Positions 6,377 to 10,524 of a DNA stretch of 10,524 nt are shown one piece after another. Source of the stretch: Oscillospiraceae bacterium (GTDB lineage: Bacteria > Bacillota_A > Clostridia > Oscillospirales > Oscillospiraceae); assembly GCA_016302005.1 (NCBI GenBank), contig JAEDOK010000055.1, positions 1 to 10,524 on the forward strand, in the 5' to 3' direction. The position numbers were made by a program, and so were the translations under genes. The notes beneath the pieces are model-generated. The model was not told the DNA's origin. It did no database searches and was given only the letters and a program-made list of their open reading frames with translations. Position 1 is the stretch's first letter; each line of letters starts with the position of its first letter.

Positions 6377-8577
6377 TTTGCCATACACTCCGCCAGGCGA
6401 TGGCGCAAGCCGCTGTAGCGCTTATTACGGCGGTTATTGGCAGTCATCTGCGCAACGACCTCCTCATTGCCCACAAGGATCAGCAGCTCGCGGGCACGCG
6501 TAATCGCCGTGTAAAGCACACCGCGCGTCAACAGCATCGGAGCGCCCGCATATGGGACGAAGATCACAGCGCGGTATTCACTGCCCTGACTTTTGTGCGC
6601 GGTAATGGCATAAGCCAGTTCCAGCTCCGGCAGCATGTCCGAGTCATAGATCGCGACTCGGTCATCGAAGCGAATGCGAATCGCATCCTCCTGCGGATCG
6701 ATCTGCTCAATGATGCCGATATCACCGTTAAAGATCCCCATACCCGCGCCGCCGTCGGTTTTCTTCCATAGTATATCATAATTGTTGCGGATTTGCATCA
6801 CCCGATCGCCCTCCCGAAAAACATAGCTTCCGCAGGGCTTCTCTCGTTTCTTCGGAGCAGGCGGATTGAGTGCCTCCTGAAGCGCAAAGTTGAGACGGAA
6901 GGTGCCCGTCTCTCCCTTGCGTGTCGGAGAGATCACTTGAATTTCGTCCGCCGGAATTCCCATGTTCTTTGGCAGCCGCAGTGCGCATAGCTCCGTAATC
7001 GTCTGCACGACTGCGTCGGGGGAGCGGCGTTTCATAAAGAAAAAGTCTCGATCCTTCGCTGTCAGGATCGGCAGCTCTCCATGGTTGACCGCGTGCGCGT
7101 TCATGACAATCAGGCTCTGCTGCGCCTGACGAAAGATCTCCGTTAAGCAAACCGTGTGCACCAAACCGCTGCGGATGAGATCGGAAAACAAGTTGCCCGC
7201 GCCGACCGATGGGAGCTGATCCGGGTCGCCGACCAAGATCAGCGTTGCCTTCTCCGGCAGTGCCCGCAGCAAGCTGTGCATCAGTAGAAGGTCGACCATG
7301 GACATCTCATCGACGATCACCGCGTCACAATCCAGAGGGTCGTCCTCGTCACGGCGGAAGTACATCTCTCCGGTCTCCGGCGAAATCTGCGCCTCAAGCA
7401 GGCGGTGAATGGTAGAAGCCTCACGGTCAGTCAGCTCTGAAAGCCGTTTTGCAGCGCGGCCTGTGGGCGCAGCCAATAGCGTCTTGCGGTGCAGCAGCTC
7501 AAACAAACGCAGGATTCCCGCAAGCGTCGTCGTCTTACCGGTGCCGGGGCCACCGGTGAGAATCAGGAGCTTCTGTTCCGCAGCGCAGCGGATCGCCTCT
7601 TTCTGCCGCTCTGCATAGGTCAGACTGCTTTTTCGCTCGATGCCGGAAAGCACACGCTCCGCGTCGGGAAGCTCGTCCTCCGGCGCGCAAGCCATGCGGC
7701 AGATCCGTTCGGTGACGGAAAGCTCCGCCTCATGGTATTCCGGCAGATAGACGGCGATAATTCCCGCAATTTCATCTGTCACCACGCTGCCCAGCGCACA
7801 AAGGCGATCTATGGCAGCAAGCACAGCAGCGGTATCGAGATTCAGCATCGTCGCAGTCGCCGCACCGAGCTTGTCCATCGGTAAAAAGGTATGTCCGTTA
7901 TTCAAATTGTGGCGCAATTCAAACACTACACCCGCTTCCACACGCAGGTCGTTATCGCCGTCAAAGCCCAGCTCGATCGCCATGGCATCAACGGCGGCAA
8001 AGGATGCGCCAAACTGTGGCTTTGTCAATAGATAAGGGTTCTCATGAATCAGCTCCAGAGACTGTTCGCCATAGACGCGGTAAAGTCGAACCGCGATCTC
8101 GGCAGGAATGCGGTAGGCGGTCAGAAACTCGATCAGTCTGCGGACGCCGACCTGTCTGCGGAAGGACGCGCCCATTTCCTGCGCGGCTTTTAAGGAAATG
8201 CCGCTGATCTCTGCGAGACGTTCGGGCGCTCTGTCAAGAATTTTCAGGCTGTCCTCCCCGAAGCGTGCAACGATTTTCTCCGCCGTCTTCGGACCGATGC
8301 CCTTTACTGCGCGGGAGGACAGATATGCACGAATCTCATTGACGGAATCCGGCAGCAGGCGCTCTAAGAACTCCGCCTCAAATTGTTTTCCGTATGTGTT
8401 ATGTGTCGTCCATTTTCCCGTTACGATCAGCCGCTCGCCGGCGATCGGCGCGGGGATCGTTCCGACAACGGTAATCACGGAGCCGTCCTCGCTGTCAAGC
8501 TTGATTACCGCGTATCCGTTTTCCTGATTCTGAAATACTACAGCGGCAATCGTTCCGCTAATCAGCTCCTGCTCCAA
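6373..8577 (-). CDS. recD2: RecD2 superfamily 1 DNA helicase (RecD-like, stand-alone)
   Basis: This is a 734-residue 5'-to-3' DNA helicase of the RecD2 type, which acts in DNA repair without RecBC. Layout: N-terminal OB-like domain (GTIAAVVFQNQENGYAVIKL, 8-27), helix-hairpin-helix repeats (about 80-140, e.g. VKGIGPKTAEKIV at 91-103), then the helicase core. Motifs are Walker A GGPGTGKTT (342-350), Ia APTGRAAKRL (370-379), II VDEMSM (422-427), III LVGDPDQLPSVG (448-459), IV IFRQ (481-484), AYAITAHKSQGSE (655-667) and VI LYTAITRARE (688-697). All are intact and the length is normal. The start is TTG 8577; GGAG at 8588-8591 lies 10 bases before it and the product begins like other RecD2 proteins, though an upstream non-ATG start cannot be excluded. 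It overlaps the preceding gene by 20 bases and comFC by 4. Confidence 0.96.
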   Translation of the reverse strand: MEQELISGTIAAVVFQNQENGYAVIKLDSEDGSVITVVGTIPAPIAGERLIVTGKWTTHNTYGKQFEAEFLERLLPDSVNEIRAYLSSRAVKGIGPKTAEKIVARFGEDSLKILDRAPERLAEISGISLKAAQEMGASFRRQVGVRRLIEFLTAYRIPAEIAVRLYRVYGEQSLELIHENPYLLTKPQFGASFAAVDAMAIELGFDGDNDLRVEAGVVFELRHNLNNGHTFLPMDKLGAATATMLNLDTAAVLAAIDRLCALGSVVTDEIAGIIAVYLPEYHEAELSVTERICRMACAPEDELPDAERVLSGIERKSSLTYAERQKEAIRCAAEQKLLILTGGPGTGKTTTLAGILRLFELLHRKTLLAAPTGRAAKRLSELTDREASTIHRLLEAQISPETGEMYFRRDEDDPLDCDAVIVDEMSMVDLLLMHSLLRALPEKATLILVGDPDQLPSVGAGNLFSDLIRSGLVHTVCLTEIFRQAQQSLIVMNAHAVNHGELPILTAKDRDFFFMKRRSPDAVVQTITELCALRLPKNMGIPADEIQVISPTRKGETGTFRLNFALQEALNPPAPKKREKPCGSYVFREGDRVMQIRNNYDILWKKTDGGAGMGIFNGDIGIIEQIDPQEDAIRIRFDDRVAIYDSDMLPELELAYAITAHKSQGSEYRAVIFVPYAGAPMLLTRGVLYTAITRARELLILVGNEEVVAQMTANNRRNKRYSGLRHRLAECMAK

Positions 8578-8911
8578 TATCCTCGTTCTCCGTTCGTATA
8601 ATTTCAGAAAGCTGTGACCGGCTGCACAAAAGAGCGTCCTCCCGTCTGCGAAGCAGCAGCTCCGCCGCGAGCTGGCCCTCGCAGTCTATTCCGTCGTCCA
8701 CAAAAATCAGCGTTGTACGCAGACCCAGCCATTCGCGCTGGCGTAAGGCGGCACGCATCGTCTGCTGCACAAGGGCAGCGTCACCCTTTAGCGGAACGAC
8801 ATAGAAGGAATTCCTTGCCTCCTCCGGCGAGAGCAATGCGTCAAAAAACAGCCAAACAATCAAAAGCATTCCCGACGCTGCCAGCGCCGCGATCACAATC
8901 GTTAAAACCAC
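8558..8911 (-). CDS. Small membrane-anchored protein of unknown function
   Basis: I do not recognise this protein. With the start at GTG 8911 it has 117 residues: a hydrophobic N-terminal helix (about residues 1-25, LTIVIAALAASGMLLIVWLFF) and a soluble remainder that alternates predicted strands and helices (NSFYVVPLKGD, a helix with RAALRQREW, TTLIFVDDGIDCEG, AAELLLRRRED). The strand ending in VDDG recalls the nucleotide-sugar-binding strand of GT-A glycosyltransferases, but the protein is far too short for an enzyme of that class and this may be coincidence. GTG 8911 is preferred over GTG 8920 because GAGGTG at 8918-8923 is then an ideal ribosome binding site 6 bases upstream; using 8920 would place the start inside it. 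It is the first gene of the recD2 operon and overlaps recD2 by 20 bases. It is likely real, given the promoter, ribosome binding site and overlap. Confidence 0.75.
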   Translation of the reverse strand: MVLTIVIAALAASGMLLIVWLFFDALLSPEEARNSFYVVPLKGDAALVQQTMRAALRQREWLGLRTTLIFVDDGIDCEGQLAAELLLRRREDALLCSRSQLSEIIRTENEDIGAGAD

Positions 8912-8917
8912 ACAGAT

Positions 8918-8923
8918 CACCTC
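8918..8923 (-). promoter_or_regulatory. Ribosome binding site of the small membrane protein
   Basis: GAGGTG on the minus strand is 6 bases from GTG 8911, the same arrangement as at livM. It contains the alternative GTG at 8920 and therefore argues for the shorter protein. Confidence 0.65.
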
Positions 8924-8965
8924 ACGCCATTCTATGTTTCGGCGCGAGAAAATGTACCCATCATT

Positions 8966-8994
8966 ATTTTACTACAGCCAATGCCGAATCGCAA
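8966..8994 (-). promoter_or_regulatory. Candidate sigma-A promoter of the recD2 operon
   Basis: On the minus strand TTGCGA (8989-8994; 4 of 6 to TTGACA) and TAAAAT (8966-8971; 5 of 6 to TATAAT) are separated by exactly 17 bases. Transcription would start near 8959, about 45 bases before GTG 8911. It lies in the gap after the threonine synthase terminator, where a promoter is expected. It was found by eye. Confidence 0.55.
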
Positions 8995-9037
8995 CGAGTT
9001 TTTACAAAATAATCATTTTTCGCCCATCTGAATTCAG

Positions 9038-9068
9038 AAAAAGCCCCTGCGGACGGATCCGCAGGGGC
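9038..9068 (-). terminator. Rho-independent terminator of threonine synthase
   Basis: GCCCCTGCGGA (9043-9053) pairs with TCCGCAGGGGC (9058-9068), 11 bp and GC-rich, with a 4-base loop that reads UCCG on the minus strand, a UNCG-type loop. Five Ts follow on the minus strand (9042-9038). It begins 13 bases after the threonine synthase stop and separates it from the recD2 operon. Confidence 0.93.
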
Positions 9069-9080
9069 AAGATAAGCAAT

Positions 9081-10331
9081 TTATTCCGCTTCTTCGACTT
9101 GAATTCCCTTTTCAGCAAACGCCTTGAGGAGCAAATCCATATCCGAGGGAATGGAGATCGGCTCGCCGCACGCCTTGATTGCATTGGCAACATCCTTCAG
9201 GCCGTTGCCCGTGACAACAGAGACGATCTTCGCGTCCTTCGGGAGCTTCCCCTGCTCACAGAGCTTCTTGATACCTGCCGTACCCGTCACGCCCGCAGGC
9301 TCACCGAATACGCCGCAGGTACGACCGAGGAGCTTCTGCGCCGCCATGATCTCCTCGTCGGAGACATTGACGACGATGCCGTTCGATTCCCGGATCGCCA
9401 TAAGCGCCTTGTCCGCGTTGCGCGGCACGCCGACAGCGATGGAATCGGCAAGGGTATTCTCCTCCATCGGATACCAGTCCTCATTGTTTGCAATCGCGCG
9501 GTTTAAGGGGCAGCAGCCCTCCGCCTGCGCGGAGATCAGACGCGGCAGCTTGTCAATAAAGCCGATGGCATACAGATCCTTCAAGCCCTTCCACAGACCC
9601 GCGATCGTGCAGCCGTCACCGACGGAGATGGCGATATAATCGGGAACCTCCCAGTTTAATTGCTCCATGATCTCCAAGCCGACGGTCTTCTTACCCTCGG
9701 AGAGATAGGGGTTGATCGCGGCGTTGCGATTGTACCAGCCCCATCTGTCAATTGCCTGCTTGGACAGTTCAAATGTATCCTCATAGCTGCCCTGCACGGA
9801 GACCACCGTCGCGCCGAAGGTCATGAGCTGCGCGACCTTCCCCTTCGGGGCGCGGGAGGGCACGAAGATATATGTCTTCAAGCCCGCCGCCGCAGCGTTG
9901 CCCGCAAGGGACGAAGCGGCGTTGCCGGTAGACGAGCAGGCAATCACCTTCGCGCCCGCCTCCTGCGCCTTGGCAACCGCCATTGCGGAGGCTCTGTCCT
10001 TCAAAGACGCGGTCGGGTTCTGCCCGTCGTCCTTGACCCAGAGCTTTGCAATGCCAAGCTCCTTTGCCAATCTGTCCGCCTCGTACAGCGGCGACCAGCC
10101 GACGCGCAGCGGCGTGTTCGGGGTCGTCTCCTCGACAGGCAGCAGCTCGCGGTAACGCCACATGGAGCGATCCTCCCGCGCGGCGAGCTTTTCCTTCGTC
10201 AGCGTGGTCTTGATATAGTCATAGTCATAAATGATATCGAGGATACCGCCGCACTCACAATTGGTCAGATTCGGCACAGCCTTGTATTCTCTGCCGCATT
10301 TCACACAGCGGCCGCATTTTACATTTCTCAT
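9081..10331 (-). CDS. thrC: Threonine synthase with N-terminal zinc ribbon
   Basis: This 416-residue PLP enzyme would convert O-phosphohomoserine to threonine in the cytoplasm. The N-terminus has cysteines at 6, 9, 12, 25 and 27 (CGRCVKCG and CECGG), a zinc-ribbon-like extension found in many threonine synthases of this type. The PLP lysine is Lys111 in NPTASLKDRAS (105-115). The substrate and cofactor loops are SSTGNAASSLAG (133-144), SVGDG (236-240) and FGEPAGVTGTAG (342-353), with VVTGNG (372-377) near the C-terminus. ATG 10331 has AAAGGA 5 bases upstream and GGAG a little further. It stands as a single gene between a transposase remnant and its own terminator; no other threonine pathway gene is visible. 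Related fold-type II enzymes such as cysteate synthase are possible but less likely. No T-box or other leader riboswitch could be recognised upstream. Confidence 0.9.
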   Translation of the reverse strand: MRNVKCGRCVKCGREYKAVPNLTNCECGGILDIIYDYDYIKTTLTKEKLAAREDRSMWRYRELLPVEETTPNTPLRVGWSPLYEADRLAKELGIAKLWVKDDGQNPTASLKDRASAMAVAKAQEAGAKVIACSSTGNAASSLAGNAAAAGLKTYIFVPSRAPKGKVAQLMTFGATVVSVQGSYEDTFELSKQAIDRWGWYNRNAAINPYLSEGKKTVGLEIMEQLNWEVPDYIAISVGDGCTIAGLWKGLKDLYAIGFIDKLPRLISAQAEGCCPLNRAIANNEDWYPMEENTLADSIAVGVPRNADKALMAIRESNGIVVNVSDEEIMAAQKLLGRTCGVFGEPAGVTGTAGIKKLCEQGKLPKDAKIVSVVTGNGLKDVANAIKACGEPISIPSDMDLLLKAFAEKGIQVEEAE

Positions 10332-10345
10332 ATCTGTCCTTTCTC

Positions 10346-10480
10346 CTATTCTGAAGGCTCAAAGAAAATGTCCTCACTCCATCGGAGTGGATTTTCGTCA
10401 ATGTACTGCCAAATTCGCAAGTAATCCGTTTCATTGCGAACGACATGATCGTAGAATGAACGCTGCCAGAGCTTCTGATA
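10346..10480 (-). pseudogene. Remnant of a REP-associated tyrosine transposase (Y1_Tnp / RAYT), C-terminal end
   Basis: Reading the minus strand from 10480 to the TAG at 10346-10348 gives 44 codons that begin YQKLWQRSFYDHVVRNE and contain RIWQYIDENPLRW. This is the well-known C-terminal block of IS200-like REP-associated transposases (LWQRSYYDHVIRNE...YIxxNPxxW). Just before it, at 10481-10483, is an in-frame TAG, and the sequence beyond shows no transposase homology. The catalytic HUH and Tyr regions are therefore missing and the fragment cannot be active. It ends 14 bases before thrC, and its stop codon lies within the TAGGAG upstream of the thrC ATG. The family call rests on remembered motifs. 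Confidence 0.82.
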
Positions 10481-10482
10481 CT

Positions 10483-10517
10483 AAAAACCGATTAAAATAT
10501 TCATTTCAATCGGTTTT
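10483..10517. repeat. Inverted repeat at the edge of the transposase remnant, terminator-like
   Basis: AAAACCGATT (10484-10493) and AATCGGTTTT (10508-10517) are perfect 10-bp reverse complements with a 14-base A/T-rich loop. On the minus strand the stem ends in five Ts (10487-10483), so it could end a gene lying to the right of the window; on the plus strand it ends in four. Its edge meets the point where transposase homology stops. Confidence 0.6.
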
Positions 10518-10524
10518 CAACGCC

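Noticed and set aside
7537..7557. 7-bp inverted repeat ACCGGTG/CACCGGT inside recD2
   Set aside because: It falls on the Gly-rich Walker A codons, where such GC-rich symmetry is easily explained by the protein sequence.
3046..8911. A new defence system built around RecD2 and the membrane protein
   Set aside because: RecD2 and ComFC are common housekeeping genes with normal motifs; no nuclease, toxin, reverse transcriptase or other defence effector lies nearby.
10332..10524. T-box or amino acid riboswitch upstream of thrC
   Set aside because: No T-box element (TGGNACCGCG) or other recognisable leader was seen; most of the region is transposase remnant.

Overview
The window looks like a chromosomal segment of a Gram-positive Clostridia-type bacterium, probably from the Oscillospirales or relatives. 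The reasons are strong AGGAGG-type ribosome binding sites, hairpin-plus-T-run terminators, a stand-alone MreB-like protein beside recD2 and comFC, and the style of the proteins. This placement is inference from gene content and sequence feel, not from a marker gene. I see no prophage, CRISPR array, rRNA or tRNA.

Layout. (1) Positions 2-2894, plus strand: the end of a branched-chain amino acid ABC importer operon, livH (3' end only), livM, livG, livF. The genes are packed with overlaps or a 10-base gap. (2) Positions 2915-2969: a perfect 13-bp hairpin with T-rich flanks on both sides, which ends the liv operon and also the operon that converges on it. (3) Positions 8911 down to 3046, minus strand: a five-gene operon in the order small membrane-anchored protein of unknown function, recD2 helicase, comFC, divergent MreB-like actin homologue, membrane-anchored polysaccharide deacetylase. 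Gene pairs overlap or lie 15-25 bases apart. A candidate sigma-A promoter precedes the first gene. (4) Positions 10331 down to 9081, minus strand: threonine synthase with an N-terminal zinc ribbon and its own terminator. (5) Positions 10346-10517: a 5'-truncated remnant of a REP-associated tyrosine transposase, bounded by a 10-bp inverted repeat, directly upstream of the threonine synthase gene.

How the genes work together. The liv genes encode an inner-membrane importer for Leu/Ile/Val-type substrates: two permeases (LivH, LivM) and two ATPases (LivG, LivF). The periplasmic-type binding protein is not in the window and would be expected upstream. The minus-strand operon joins DNA processing (RecD2, ComFC) to envelope functions (MreB-like protein, deacetylase). 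Co-transcription is well supported by spacing, but a shared function is only a guess. Threonine synthase is a separate biosynthetic unit.

I did not find a clearly new system. The items most worth a second look are the MreB-like protein, which has Ala where the family carries its catalytic Glu, the calcium-loop-like insertion in the deacetylase, the transposase remnant whose stop codon lies inside the threonine synthase ribosome binding site, and the unidentified first gene of the recD2 operon.
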